A DNA stretch of 49,606 nucleotides from Candidatus Gastranaerophilales bacterium (GCA_017402995.1 JAFQOV010000004.1:118485-168090), one strand, 5' to 3'; shown: positions 22,620-32,149, counted from the first letter of the stretch. The notes: generated from the letters alone by a model not told the origin. Numbers and translations: made by a program.

Positions 22620-24779
22620 TTATTGGCAGCAACCATGGCATGCACCACAAGTACAACCACCAAGTTTATCCATTGCTTCTTCTAAACGAACTTTAATACG
22701 TCCGTCAACTGCGATACCTTCGCCAGTTTTTTCAGAAATCAACAATGGGTTGATATCTAATTCATCAATGAATGGATAATCGTTAACAAGTTGAGATAAT
22801 CTCAATAATGTTTCTTGGATTTGATCCATTTGAGCTGGAGTTGTTCCACGAGCGCCTTCAAGAAGTTTATATGCTTTAACTGATTTAATCATTTCAGCTG
22901 CATCAACATCTGTTAAAGGAGCAATTCTGAATGTTACGTCTTTCATAACTTCAATGAATACACCACCTAAGCCAAACATCATCATTGGGCCATATTGTGG
23001 GTCTGTTGCGATACCGCAAACCATTTCTCTATTGCCTTTAACCATTTCTTGAATGATAACGCCTTCAAGACCGTCTAAAAGTCCTCTTTCTTCTAATTTA
23101 GCGATTAAGTCGTTATATTCAGCTCTTAATTGTTCTTCTGATTGAATGTTAACTCTAACACCGCCAACATCAGTTTTGTGAGATGTTGTTTTAGAAGTCA
23201 TTTTCATAACAACTGGATATCCAATTGCATTACCCATTTCAACAACTTCGTTGATATTTGTTGCAAAACCTGATTTACAAACTCTGATACCATATGCATC
23301 CAACACGTCAATTGATTCACGAGTTGTTAATTGAGCTCTGCCTTCAGAAATTGATTGTTTAATAATTTGTTCAGCTCTTGCTCTATCAACGTCATATGTT
23401 TTGATTTCGCCAACTGGGCGTTCTTGCCAAATTCTTTGTTGGTTTAATCTGTTGAAGCCTTCAGCAGCTTCTTCAGCATACATAAAGAATGGCATATTAA
23501 CTTCCATATCTGAAATTTTTGTGAAGAAATCAGAAGTTGTCATAAATACGCCAACAACTGGTTTTTGTGGATATGCTTTTTTGATTTCCATAATTGCTTC
23601 AGCAACATCAATGTCTTTTAGACCCATAAATGGTAAGTAAATTACCATAATCATATCAACGTTTTCGTCAGCAATTACTGTTTGAAGTGTTTGTTTGTAG
23701 TGGTCGATTGGAGCAGAAGCAATCATGTCGATTGGGTTTTTAACAGATGCTGCTGCTGGTAAGAAGCTTCTTAATTTTTCTTTTGTAGCGTCTGTAATTG
23801 GAGCCATTTGCATACCATATTCACAAATTGCGTCAGTTGCCATAATGCCAGGACCACCAGAGTTTGTGATGATAGCAACTCTGTCGCCTTTTGGAATTGG
23901 GCAATTAGAGAACATTTTTGCAGTTGCAAATAAGTTTTTCAAAGAATATTCTCTGATAACACCTGATTGAGCTAAAAGAGCATTTGCTGCTTTATCTGCA
24001 CCAGCTAATGAACCTGTGTGAGAAGATGCAGCAGAAGCACCAGCTGCTGAACGACCAGCTTTTAGGGCAAGGATTGGTTTTTTCTTTGAAATTCTAGAAG
24101 CTAATTTTCTGAAGTTTGCTGGGTTTTGGATAGATTCCATATAAAGAAGAATTTGTTCAACATCTTCTTCATTTTCCCAATATTCCATAGCAGTTTCAGC
24201 GTTAACGTCTGCTTGGTTACCAATTGAAATGAATTGAGCAAAACCAAGATTTAAGTCTTTTAAGATGTTTAAAATACCGCCACCAAGCGCACCTGATTGA
24301 GAAACAAAACCAATGTTTCCTCTTTCTGGCAATGCTTCAGCGAAAGTTGCGTCCATTGAAACAGCTGGGTTTGTGTTTAAAACGCCTAAGCAGTTTGGAC
24401 CAACTAATCTCATGCCGTATTCTTCAACTTTTCTTGCTAATTCTTTTTCAGCTTCAGCACCTTCTTTGCCTGCTTCTTTGAAGCCAGCAGAGATAACACA
24501 AAGTCCTTTAATTCCTTTTTGGTTACATTGATCAACTGTATCCAAAACAAATTTTTGAGGAACAATGATAACTGCGAAATCTACTTCGCCAGGAATTTCA
24601 GCAACTGAAGTATATGCTTGGAAGCCTTCAATTATTCCACCTTTTGGGTTTACAGGGTAGATATTACCTTGAAATTTGTAATCTCTTAATCTTTGCATGA
24701 TTTCGGAACCAATTGTTTTTGGTTTTGTTGAAGCACCGATAACCGCAATAGATTTTGGTTTCATGATTTTGCTTAACAT
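22620..24779 (-). CDS. ADP-forming acetyl-CoA (acyl-CoA) synthetase, fused alpha-beta, with Cys-rich tail
   Basis: This enzyme converts acetyl-CoA, ADP and Pi to acetate, CoA and ATP, giving substrate-level ATP in fermenters. The 719-residue chain has a CoA-binding domain (about 1-130; IAVIGAST, GPNCLGVLN), a ligase-CoA domain with FVSQSGALGGG, the phosphorylated-His loop SSHTGSLAG (His254), NSGGPGIMATDA, and a C-terminal ATP-grasp domain (about 470-700; GYPVVMKMTS, DINPLLI). This is the fused form of the archaeal-type ACD. Protein acetyltransferase Pat shares the scaffold, but no GNAT domain is present here. The last 14 residues (706-719) hold five Cys and a His. SD AAAGGA precedes the ATG. 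It follows the radical SAM gene by 18 nt. Confidence 0.93.
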   Translation of the reverse strand: MLSKIMKPKSIAVIGASTKPKTIGSEIMQRLRDYKFQGNIYPVNPKGGIIEGFQAYTSVAEIPGEVDFAVIIVPQKFVLDTVDQCNQKGIKGLCVISAGFKEAGKEGAEAEKELARKVEEYGMRLVGPNCLGVLNTNPAVSMDATFAEALPERGNIGFVSQSGALGGGILNILKDLNLGFAQFISIGNQADVNAETAMEYWENEEDVEQILLYMESIQNPANFRKLASRISKKKPILALKAGRSAAGASAASSHTGSLAGADKAANALLAQSGVIREYSLKNLFATAKMFSNCPIPKGDRVAIITNSGGPGIMATDAICEYGMQMAPITDATKEKLRSFLPAAASVKNPIDMIASAPIDHYKQTLQTVIADENVDMIMVIYLPFMGLKDIDVAEAIMEIKKAYPQKPVVGVFMTTSDFFTKISDMEVNMPFFMYAEEAAEGFNRLNQQRIWQERPVGEIKTYDVDRARAEQIIKQSISEGRAQLTTRESIDVLDAYGIRVCKSGFATNINEVVEMGNAIGYPVVMKMTSKTTSHKTDVGGVRVNIQSEEQLRAEYNDLIAKLEERGLLDGLEGVIIQEMVKGNREMVCGIATDPQYGPMMMFGLGGVFIEVMKDVTFRIAPLTDVDAAEMIKSVKAYKLLEGARGTTPAQMDQIQETLLRLSQLVNDYPFIDELDINPLLISEKTGEGIAVDGRIKVRLEEAMDKLGGCTCGACHGCCQ

Positions 24780-24797
24780 TTTTCGTCCTTTCTTTAT

Positions 24798-25433
24798 TTA
24801 ATATCCGTTTTCTATAAACTCTCTTGCTCTGAATTTTGCGCCTAGTGACTTTGCAACAACTTCACAACGCTCAACATTCACAGGATAATTTGGAACATTT
24901 GAAACAACAGTCGTTACAGTTTTGATTTTTTCTTCGACGCAAGCTCTAATAAAGCGTTTTACTTCTTCATAAGCATTTTCAATTTTTGGATTTGAAACCT
25001 TGTTATAAACTTCTTCGTTTTCGCCATTCAAACTGATTGAAATAAAATCAATATATGGAGCTAATTCAAGTGCTACATTTCTTTTGTGAATAGCATTTGC
25101 ATGTCCATTGGTATTAATTCTTATTTTAATGTTTGGATAGTTTTCTTTTAAATATTTTGAAATTTCAACAACTTCATTAATTTTAATCAATGGTTCGCCA
25201 TATCCGCAAAAAACAATTTCATCAGCTTTTGCGATAATATCTTTTTTTAATTCAATTTGATTTATTACATCAATAGCGCTGATATTGTCTTTGTCTAGCC
25301 ATAAATTTGCCCCTTGAACGTCATCTTTTTGATTTCTTAAGCAAAAAACACATGCGTTTGTGCATGCGTTTGTCATATTTATATATGGCTTGTTATCTAA
25401 AAAATATAAAAGATTTTCATTGCGCTCTACCAT
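24798..25433 (-). CDS. TatD-associated radical SAM protein
   Basis: This 211-residue radical SAM enzyme has the 4Fe-4S motif CTNACVFC (Cx3Cx2C) close to the N-terminus, after INMTNA, and a GYGEP SAM-binding motif. The opening, with CLRNQKDDVQGANLWL soon after the cluster, matches the short family usually found beside or fused to TatD nucleases. No tatD gene is in this window, and its reaction is unknown. The start is the ATG at 25433 (MVERNENLLYFL): a clean TTGTCT-17-TACAAT promoter ends 7 nt before it, and an upstream TTG start would lie inside the -35. Confidence 0.85.
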   Translation of the reverse strand: MVERNENLLYFLDNKPYINMTNACTNACVFCLRNQKDDVQGANLWLDKDNISAIDVINQIELKKDIIAKADEIVFCGYGEPLIKINEVVEISKYLKENYPNIKIRINTNGHANAIHKRNVALELAPYIDFISISLNGENEEVYNKVSNPKIENAYEEVKRFIRACVEEKIKTVTTVVSNVPNYPVNVERCEVVAKSLGAKFRAREFIENGY

Positions 25434-25440
25434 AGTAATA

Positions 25441-25469
25441 ATTGTACATCTAACAGATTTTTTAGACAA
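25441..25469 (-). promoter_or_regulatory. Promoter of the radical SAM-acetyl-CoA synthetase operon
   Basis: TTGTCT (25464-25469), 17 nt, TACAAT (25441-25446) on the minus strand. Only 7 nt separate the -10 from the ATG, predicting a leaderless transcript. Confidence 0.6.
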
Positions 25470-25481
25470 CTAAAAATTCAA

Positions 25482-25772
25482 TTAAAATCTTGGCACCATA
25501 GAGCCACTTTTATGATCCATGTAATCCAAAGCTCTTTGATGTTGAATTTGATTAACGTCTAGTTTAATAACTGGCGGTTGCTTGGTAGACATTTCTTTTT
25601 TCACCTTTTCAATTGAAGGTGATTTTTTCATCATATCAGTTTTAATTAAGTCGTTTGCATTTTCAACAGTTTCAACGTTAATTGCACCCGTATTAACTAA
25701 TATTGGGGTTTCAACATAGGCAAATGCGCAAGATATCAATAAACAAATTAAAATAGATAATCTTTTAATCAT
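25482..25772 (-). CDS. Small exported hypothetical protein
   Basis: This 96-residue protein has a Sec signal peptide (basic start, hydrophobic core LSILICLLISCAFA, cleavage expected after the AFA). The mature part is short, polar and Lys/Met-rich, with no recognised domain. The Cys in the signal region does not form a clear lipobox. It overlaps the tsaC stop by 4 nt (ATGA), so the two are translationally coupled. Function unknown; the upstream neighbours murJ and a SpoIID-like gene suggest an envelope role. Confidence 0.75.
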   Translation of the reverse strand: MIKRLSILICLLISCAFAYVETPILVNTGAINVETVENANDLIKTDMMKKSPSIEKVKKEMSTKQPPVIKLDVNQIQHQRALDYMDHKSGSMVPRF

Positions 25773-26326
25773 AACTTCAAGGCTCCTTGTCTTAAGAATT
25801 TATACTCATCATTTTCGCATAAAATGACTGTTGATGGAATATTTTCATTTTTCACATCTTCAATTGGTTGAATTATTGTTGCAACGTTTGAAAATTTTTC
25901 ATAAGCTTCTTGATATGTTTCAACAGGGGGTTCCTGCGTGATATTACAAGAAGTTGTTGCCAAAACTCCGCCTTCGATTTGCTTTGCAAGCTCGCAAAAA
26001 TCTGGGCTGTTTGGAATTCTAATTCCGATAGTGTCTGTTTTTGTAATTTCATCAGATACTAAATCTGTTTTTTTAAAGATTAAAGTCAAACCCCCAGGGA
26101 GATATTTTTCAATTAATTCATAAGCATAATTTGGGATTTCTTTAATATATTTTTTTAACGGTTCAAAATCATAGCTCATTAAAATTAAGGGTTTTTTTAC
26201 ATCTCTTTTTTTTATTTCATATATTTTTTTAATCGCCATAATGTCATTTGGGTGGCAACCAAAGCCCCAAACAGTATCTGTTTTAAAAGCAAAAACTTCG
26301 CCTTTTTTATTGTTTATTTTTTGCAA
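25769..26326 (-). CDS. tsaC: Threonylcarbamoyl-AMP synthase (YrdC/Sua5 family)
   Basis: TsaC makes threonylcarbamoyl-AMP for the universal t6A37 modification of ANN-decoding tRNAs. The 185-residue length is that of the short YrdC form, lacking the Sua5 C-terminal domain. Seen are GEVFAFKTDTVWGFGC, the nucleotide-site KKRDVKKPLILM, LPGGLTLIFK, GIRIPNSP and TTSCNITQEPPVET. The start overlaps the murJ end by 20 nt, so the gene is embedded in the SpoIID-murJ-tsaC operon. Confidence 0.92.
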   Translation of the reverse strand: MQKINNKKGEVFAFKTDTVWGFGCHPNDIMAIKKIYEIKKRDVKKPLILMSYDFEPLKKYIKEIPNYAYELIEKYLPGGLTLIFKKTDLVSDEITKTDTIGIRIPNSPDFCELAKQIEGGVLATTSCNITQEPPVETYQEAYEKFSNVATIIQPIEDVKNENIPSTVILCENDEYKFLRQGALKL

Positions 26327-27914
26327 ATTTTGCTCCTAACTTTTTTTCGATTTTTTCTTTTAAATCTTCAAGATATTCAATTTTTAAAACATGTGCAATG
26401 ATTAAATATAGCGGTAAAATCACCCCTAAAACTATCAAAACTTTGACAATTTTTAAAATAAATGTTGAAGCTAAAACTTTTCCTAAGAACATGTTTAATA
26501 TAAAGCCGACAACAAAAACAATAGAAGCACAGAAGATTATTTTACCAATTTGTTTGAAAAACTGTTTGTATCCGATTGTGATTTTTTTTCTAATTAAAAT
26601 TGCAAGAAGTGTTCCGTTAATCAAGGTAATTATCGTTGTAGATAGCGCAATACCGTTAATTCCCATTGTTTTAACAAAAATTGAATTGAAAATTATTTTC
26701 AATAAAATCGAACCCATAGCAATATAAAAAGGCGTTTTTGAGTCATTAAAAGAATAATATAGTCGAGTGATTGAATCTCTAAACATATATGGGATTATTG
26801 ATAAAGAAATAAAGAATAATACTTCTGATACCATTAATGTTGCTTGGTGTGTGAAGGCTCCGCGCTCAAGCGCTAATGAGATTAAATCTGTTTTTGAGAT
26901 GAAAATAAATATCATCATAAAGGTGCCAACAAAAATTAAAGAGCCAACACCTTTATTGAAATAGTGTCTAACTTCGTCAAATTTTTTCTCTGCGACAAGT
27001 CTTGAAAATAAAGGAAATAATGGAACCAAAAGGGCTGACAACATTAAACCAACCGGAAATTGAAAAATTCGATTTGCATATCCATATGCTGTCCATTGAC
27101 CTTCAGCTAAACCTGAAGCAAAGAATATATCAACATATATTCCTATTTGCCCAATTGTTGAAGACAAAAATGCAGGCATTAAAAGCTCTAAAATGTCATT
27201 AAAATTTTTATTATTGAAAAAGTCAAAGCAAGGTTTAAAAGCATAACCCAATTTTAAAACAACAGGTGTTTGTAAAAGCAATTGCAACAATGCACCGCAT
27301 GTTGTACCAATTGCTAGATAAAATCCTGTGTCATCACCTTTTGAAAACAATAAAACTGCAATCAAGCCAAAAGAGAGCATAGATGGTGCAATATTAGGCA
27401 ATAAAAATTTATTATATGTAACTAAAATTCCATAATATAACCCTAAAAATGCACCAATTAAAATTACAGGCGACATCAATTTTAGATGATACGCTGCTAG
27501 TGATGATAGTTCTGGAGTTGCTTGTGAAATTATGACATTCATTACTTGTTGAGGGAAAAAGAAACAAATTAAAGCCAACGACCCAAAAACAAGCAAAGAA
27601 AATGTTTCAAACGTATTAAAAAGTTTTTGCGTTTCTTCTTGCGGTTTTACATCAAAGTTTTTGATTAATTTTGAAAAAACACTAACCGTTGCGCTATGGA
27701 AAGGTCCACCCATTCCACCAAGAATAACAATTGCAAGCGCTGGGATTTGATAAGCATAGAAATATGCGTCAGACACAATGCTTGCGCCATAATAGTTTGC
27801 AACGATAATGTCTCTTAAAAACCCTGCGATTTTAGATAGCAAAATCACAATGACAATTAAGCTTGCGCTTTTTAAAAGATTTGGAGAACTATTACTTTTT
27901 GTTGTCATATTCAT
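26307..27914 (-). CDS. murJ: Lipid II flippase MurJ (MviN)
   Basis: MurJ moves the peptidoglycan precursor lipid II across the inner membrane. The 535-residue, strongly hydrophobic protein has about 14 membrane helices and the MurJ N-terminal pattern ILLSKIAGFLRDIIVANYYG. GGMGGPFHSATVSVF follows in helix 2-3, and later come conserved pieces such as PMFRDS-type FRDSITRLYYSFND. The ATG at 27914 follows AGGA by 4 nt; ATG 27908 is an alternative. It overlaps the end of the SpoIID-like gene by 23 nt. It supplies substrate for PBP1A at 2.2-4.3 kb. Confidence 0.93.
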   Translation of the reverse strand: MNMTTKSNSSPNLLKSASLIVIVILLSKIAGFLRDIIVANYYGASIVSDAYFYAYQIPALAIVILGGMGGPFHSATVSVFSKLIKNFDVKPQEETQKLFNTFETFSLLVFGSLALICFFFPQQVMNVIISQATPELSSLAAYHLKLMSPVILIGAFLGLYYGILVTYNKFLLPNIAPSMLSFGLIAVLLFSKGDDTGFYLAIGTTCGALLQLLLQTPVVLKLGYAFKPCFDFFNNKNFNDILELLMPAFLSSTIGQIGIYVDIFFASGLAEGQWTAYGYANRIFQFPVGLMLSALLVPLFPLFSRLVAEKKFDEVRHYFNKGVGSLIFVGTFMMIFIFISKTDLISLALERGAFTHQATLMVSEVLFFISLSIIPYMFRDSITRLYYSFNDSKTPFYIAMGSILLKIIFNSIFVKTMGINGIALSTTIITLINGTLLAILIRKKITIGYKQFFKQIGKIIFCASIVFVVGFILNMFLGKVLASTFILKIVKVLIVLGVILPLYLIIAHVLKIEYLEDLKEKIEKKLGAKFAKNKQ

Positions 27915-29634
27915 CAAATCCTATTTTATAAACTACATATTTTCCTTTATTTTCATCTGATAAAGGCGCAAAATTAATTGTATTAATTCCTTGATTTAAA
28001 TATTGAGTTATATTTATTTTAACAACTTTGTTTTTTGCAATATTTTTTGTATCGAAAAATTCTAAATCATTTATTTTAAAAGGAAATTCAGAAACATTTT
28101 TAGAATTATCTATGTACAAATAAGCATTTTTAAAAGTGTCCTTATCGAAATAAAATTCAGTTTTATACCAAACATTGTAATCGTTGAATAATACAGTTTT
28201 TAAAACAGTTGAAAAGTTAATATCAGAATAGTAATGGTTTAATATTTCAGGATATTTTTTGCCCATTTTTGCCATAGCGCTCGCGCCATATTGGCTCATT
28301 CCAACGCCGTGACCAAAGCCTCCACCAATTAAAATGAACTTTTCTGGATATCTGTTGTCGTCGATATAATCAAAAAGTTTTACAAGCGAAAAAGTTTTCT
28401 TTTCTGGGGTTTTTTCTTCTTCGTTTTCACTTTTAACAATATCTGCGCCTTTAGTTTTGACGTAAAAATTTGCACTTGGAAGGGAAGAATTTCCTTTTTT
28501 AAACAATCTTCTGATAGCTAATTCTTTTTTAACTTTATATTGTCCATTTTTTGCAATAATTTCAAGTTCTGTAATTTTTCCAGATTGAGTCCTGTTTAAA
28601 ACTTTAATCTCTTTTAAATTTTCAAGTTTAATATCACCTTCATATTTTGGTGATACAAGCCCTGCTTTTGATTGAGCTAAAAGAGTATTGTGCAAAATTT
28701 CTTCTAATTCTTGTCTTTCAAATTCAAATTGCCATCTAAATTTTGGAGATTTGATATCAAAACCACTATCTTCTTTAGATAAAAATTTTTCTAAATCGTC
28801 ATCATCTTTGATTGGCTTTTGTTTTTCATTATCTGTCACAGATTTTAAATATGGGTGTAAGCCCTTGTTAAAGCCATCTGAAAAAACGTCATCCCAATCA
28901 TCTGTAATACCGATTGATGTTGAAAAATATAGTGCGCTTATTGGTTTATCTTTATATAGTGCGTAAATTCCTTTTGTTTGTTCAACTGCAATATCTGTAA
29001 TTTCACGATATGAATTTGAGCCATAATAAACTTGTGCTGCTGTCGAATCAACAAGGTCATAATTAGCAGACATTTTTGCATTCATTGCATAATTTCTTGC
29101 AGCAATTGCTTGTGCTTTCAAGGCTTCTAATCCAAAAGAAACGGGCATTTCGTTTGGAATTACCCCTCTTATATAATTTTGCATGTCAATAATATTTATA
29201 AGATTAAAGCTTTGATTGTTTTTTGCAATTTTAATTTCAATCATTCCCTTGTATTTTGCAGGCAAGCCTTTTCTGTTTAAATCAATGATTTTTAAATCAT
29301 CTTTTGAAGAAAAAAGAATTGGACCAATAAGCCCAGAGTGCTTTAATTCGTTATTGATATAAATATCTAATCTATCAACATTCATCATTACTTCAACAAT
29401 GCTGTTTTTAGGAACAGTATTAATTTTAGATGAAGTATTTTCTTGCGAAATATCGATTATTGTAATATCTTCGTCAGATGATATTTTGGCGTTTTGGTGT
29501 TCATATGTTGAAAAATTTTGGTTTGATATTGCAACGCGCACAGTTTGCTTTTCGCCGTTAGAAAAGGCATTTGCGCTTGAAATAAAATTAAAAAATAAAC
29601 CCAAAAATAGTAATATAAATAATTTAAATCTCAT
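27892..29634 (-). CDS. SpoIID/LytB-domain protein (peptidoglycan remodelling)
   Basis: SpoIID-domain proteins are lytic transglycosylases or amidase enhancers acting on glycan strands. The 580-residue protein has a signal peptide (about 1-23, ending NAFS). The SpoIID core spans about 145-470, with MQNYIRGVIPNEMP, LEALKAQAIAARNYAM and the C-terminal signature GHGVGMSQYGASAMA followed by ILNHYY. A further ~100 residues after the core look beta-rich. In non-sporulating bacteria such proteins act in cell-wall maintenance. A clean promoter (TTTACA-17-TAAAAT) ends 7 nt before the ATG. It heads the murJ-tsaC operon. Confidence 0.9.
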   Translation of the reverse strand: MRFKLFILLFLGLFFNFISSANAFSNGEKQTVRVAISNQNFSTYEHQNAKISSDEDITIIDISQENTSSKINTVPKNSIVEVMMNVDRLDIYINNELKHSGLIGPILFSSKDDLKIIDLNRKGLPAKYKGMIEIKIAKNNQSFNLINIIDMQNYIRGVIPNEMPVSFGLEALKAQAIAARNYAMNAKMSANYDLVDSTAAQVYYGSNSYREITDIAVEQTKGIYALYKDKPISALYFSTSIGITDDWDDVFSDGFNKGLHPYLKSVTDNEKQKPIKDDDDLEKFLSKEDSGFDIKSPKFRWQFEFERQELEEILHNTLLAQSKAGLVSPKYEGDIKLENLKEIKVLNRTQSGKITELEIIAKNGQYKVKKELAIRRLFKKGNSSLPSANFYVKTKGADIVKSENEEEKTPEKKTFSLVKLFDYIDDNRYPEKFILIGGGFGHGVGMSQYGASAMAKMGKKYPEILNHYYSDINFSTVLKTVLFNDYNVWYKTEFYFDKDTFKNAYLYIDNSKNVSEFPFKINDLEFFDTKNIAKNKVVKINITQYLNQGINTINFAPLSDENKGKYVVYKIGFDEYDNKK

Positions 29635-29641
29635 AGCTTTA

Positions 29642-29670
29642 ATTTTACAATTAAAAAATATTAATGTAAA
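29642..29670 (-). promoter_or_regulatory. Promoter of the SpoIID-murJ-tsaC operon
   Basis: TTTACA (29665-29670), 17 nt, TAAAAT (29642-29647) on the minus strand. There are 7 nt to the ATG at 29634 and no SD. A plus-strand TATAAT (29672-29677) for the divergent MFS gene lies beside it. Confidence 0.55.
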
Positions 29671-29705
29671 ATATAATATGTTTCACACAATTTACGGAGA
29701 AAATA

Positions 29706-31082
29706 ATGAGCAACGAAAACCTTAGAAAATTTACTTCCGCACAATTATTAAACTTTTGCATAGGCTTTTTTGGTTTGCAATTTGCTTGGCAAATGAGAAT
29801 AATTTTATCGGGTCCATTAACAGAATCTCTTGGCGCAAGCCCTCTTTTGTATGGTTTAATTTGGCTTGCAGGTCCTGTTACAGGTATCGTTGTTCAACCA
29901 ATCATTGGTGCTTTATCTGATAACACATTTACTCGTTTTGGAAGAAGAATTCCATATCTTTTCTTTGGCGCATTGTTTGGCGCAATTGGTTTAATATTGT
30001 TACCAAAAAGCGAATTTTTAAGCAGTCTTTTCGGCGCAAATCACCCAGCTTGGCTTGCTTTGGCAATCGCTGCATTGTTTATTTGGGTAATTGACGCATG
30101 TGTTAACGCTGCTCAAGGTCCATATAGAGCTTTAATTCCTGATAATATTGATAAAACTCAACATGCAATTGCAAATTCATTTTTAAGCTTTGCAATTGGC
30201 TTGGGTTCAGTTGTTGCTGCAGGTGCTGCACCATTTTTGAAATGGGCATTTAATTACCAAATGTCTGTTGATGCACAATTTACAATGGCTGGTGTAGCGT
30301 TTATTTTAGGTATGCTTTGGACTTGTTTTACATTCAGAGAAAATAAAGCAACAAAAGAAGAAACAACAGAAATTAAACTTGAGGCAAAAAAATCTGCTTC
30401 TAAACCATTTATTCAAAACGTAAAAGAATTTTTATCTACAAGTCCAGAAGTTGGTAAAATTTGCTTAATTCAATTCTTTACTTGGATTGGGTTAATGAGC
30501 TTATTGATATTTTTCACTCAATTTGTAGTACATATTTTATACAAAGTGCCTGACACAACAAATCTGGCGCAAAATGTTGTTGATATTTTTGCTCCAATTC
30601 AAACGGAAGCGCAAAATTTTGCTTCAATTTGCTTTGCGTTTTTCAATTTAATTTGTTTTGTTGTTGCAATTCCAATTGCAAAAATGGCAGAAAGAAACGG
30701 AAACAAAAGAGTTCATGCGATTTCACTTTTGACAATGGCTCTTTCATATTTCCTTATCGCTTTTGCAACAAATACAACAATGGTCTTTATCGCAATGGGT
30801 GTTGCTGGTATTGGCTGGGCTTCTACTCTAGCTTTGCCTTTTGCAATGTTATCAAAATATATCAAAGAAGGCACAGAAGGCTCTGCAATGGGAATATTCA
30901 ACATTTTCATCTCAGCTCCGCAAGTCCTTGTCTGTACACTATTAGCTTGGTTTATTAATATTTCAACATTTGAATTAGAAGGATATCCAAACAATCATTG
31001 GGATTATGCCTTTTTGTTCGGTGCTTTAATGTTAATCATTTCAGCTTTTGTTACTTTAACAATCAAAGAAAAAGAAGAATAA
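29706..31082 (+). CDS. MFS transporter, SLC45/sucrose-maltose transporter-like
   Basis: This 458-residue protein has 12 predicted membrane helices. The helix 1-3 region reads GPVTGIVVQPIIGALSD followed by FGRRIPYL, the signature of the GPH/SLC45-type disaccharide:H+ symporters. A second conserved loop, MAERNGNKRVHAIS, lies midway. A sugar substrate is likely but its identity is not visible. SD GGAG (29696-29699) lies 6 nt before the ATG. It is divergent from the SpoIID operon, with 71 nt between start codons, and ends at a bidirectional terminator. Confidence 0.85.
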   Translation: MSNENLRKFTSAQLLNFCIGFFGLQFAWQMRIILSGPLTESLGASPLLYGLIWLAGPVTGIVVQPIIGALSDNTFTRFGRRIPYLFFGALFGAIGLILLPKSEFLSSLFGANHPAWLALAIAALFIWVIDACVNAAQGPYRALIPDNIDKTQHAIANSFLSFAIGLGSVVAAGAAPFLKWAFNYQMSVDAQFTMAGVAFILGMLWTCFTFRENKATKEETTEIKLEAKKSASKPFIQNVKEFLSTSPEVGKICLIQFFTWIGLMSLLIFFTQFVVHILYKVPDTTNLAQNVVDIFAPIQTEAQNFASICFAFFNLICFVVAIPIAKMAERNGNKRVHAISLLTMALSYFLIAFATNTTMVFIAMGVAGIGWASTLALPFAMLSKYIKEGTEGSAMGIFNIFISAPQVLVCTLLAWFINISTFELEGYPNNHWDYAFLFGALMLIISAFVTLTIKEKEE

Positions 31083-31106
31083 TATAAAAATAATATAAAT
31101 TTAAAT

Positions 31107-31138
31107 AAATAGCTTGGAGTTTAATCTTCAAGCTATTT
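31107..31138. terminator. Bidirectional terminator, MFS transporter / cation antiporter
   Basis: AAATAGCTTG and CAAGCTATTT form a 10-bp stem with a 12-nt loop. It overlaps the last codons of the convergent antiporter gene. Confidence 0.75.
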
Positions 31139-32149
31139 TATTATTAAAAATAAAATATAAGCTAAATAAAAAATTCCACAAAAAAGCAAAGATTGAAGAG
31201 TTATTTTTTTGTTTTTCCAAGCGGACAAAGTAAAAAATAATCCGCATAAAATTGTTAAAGTGGCATTAATTAAAATTGAAAAATTAAATTTCCAAGGAGT
31301 TAAAAATATCCCAAGAGAAGTTAAAATCATTGCTTGAAAAACAACAGCACCAATAATATTTGACAAGGCAAGCTCGTCTTTTCCTTGTTTAAGCCAGATT
31401 ATGCTGTTTGTAATCTCTGGTAATTCTGTTGCGAATGGTGCAACAATTAAAGTTGTAATCATTGGATTTATATTAAAAATATTTGAAAAATATTTAATTT
31501 CTTCAACAAAAAAATGTGTGCAAAAAACAAGTGCAACAAGTGAAATTACAATTTGAGAAAACAAAATATAGTTATTTTCTTTTTTAAATATTTTTTCAAA
31601 AAATAATTTAATATTTTCTTCTTCGTCGTTTTCATTTTGTGATTTTTGAATTGTCCGAAGTGCAAAAATGAAATATAAACAGATTAAAGACAATCCAATT
31701 AAGATTTTTATCGGTTTAAAATCGATAAATACAGCACAAAAGGCGATTGAAAAAGCCAAAATAAAATATTTAAAATCTCTTGTAATGTTTTTATGGTTTG
31801 TTTTAAAGGAGTCTTTTTTCTTTTTTAAAACAAGATATAAAAACATAACCCCTAGAATAAATAATGCAAAAGTTGATAACATGAAAGGAGAGCCAAAAAT
31901 CGCGCCAATTGCAATTTCTTGCCCTGTTGTTAAATCTTTTGAGATAAAAAACGAACCAATAATTGCAACAATTGGGACAATGACTTCTGGTAAACCAGTT
32001 CCTAAAACCGCAAGAATTGAACCTGTTGCATTTTTGTTTAAATTAAGCTTGATTCCCAATCTTTCAATTGCATTTGTAAAAAAAATGCAAGCCAAAACAA
32101 TTGCCAAGAGTGAAGATAGGGCGATTGTAAAATGTGTTAAAAAATACAT
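31133..32149 (-). CDS. Calcium/cation antiporter (CaCA family)
   Basis: This 338-residue membrane protein is built of two inverted halves. The alpha-1 repeat contains GSILAVLGTGLPEVIVP and AIGAIFGSP; the alpha-2 repeat contains TTLIVAPFATELPEITNS and LALSNIIGAVVFQ. The paired acidic ion-binding glutamates (LPE) are present in both repeats. The first repeat has GTGLPE rather than the usual GTSLPE. It probably exchanges Ca2+ (or another cation) for H+ or Na+. A charged cytoplasmic loop separates the halves (about 165-195). It is transcribed divergently from nrnA. Confidence 0.85.
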   Translation of the reverse strand: MYFLTHFTIALSSLLAIVLACIFFTNAIERLGIKLNLNKNATGSILAVLGTGLPEVIVPIVAIIGSFFISKDLTTGQEIAIGAIFGSPFMLSTFALFILGVMFLYLVLKKKKDSFKTNHKNITRDFKYFILAFSIAFCAVFIDFKPIKILIGLSLICLYFIFALRTIQKSQNENDEEENIKLFFEKIFKKENNYILFSQIVISLVALVFCTHFFVEEIKYFSNIFNINPMITTLIVAPFATELPEITNSIIWLKQGKDELALSNIIGAVVFQAMILTSLGIFLTPWKFNFSILINATLTILCGLFFTLSAWKNKKITLQSLLFCGIFYLAYILFLIIK

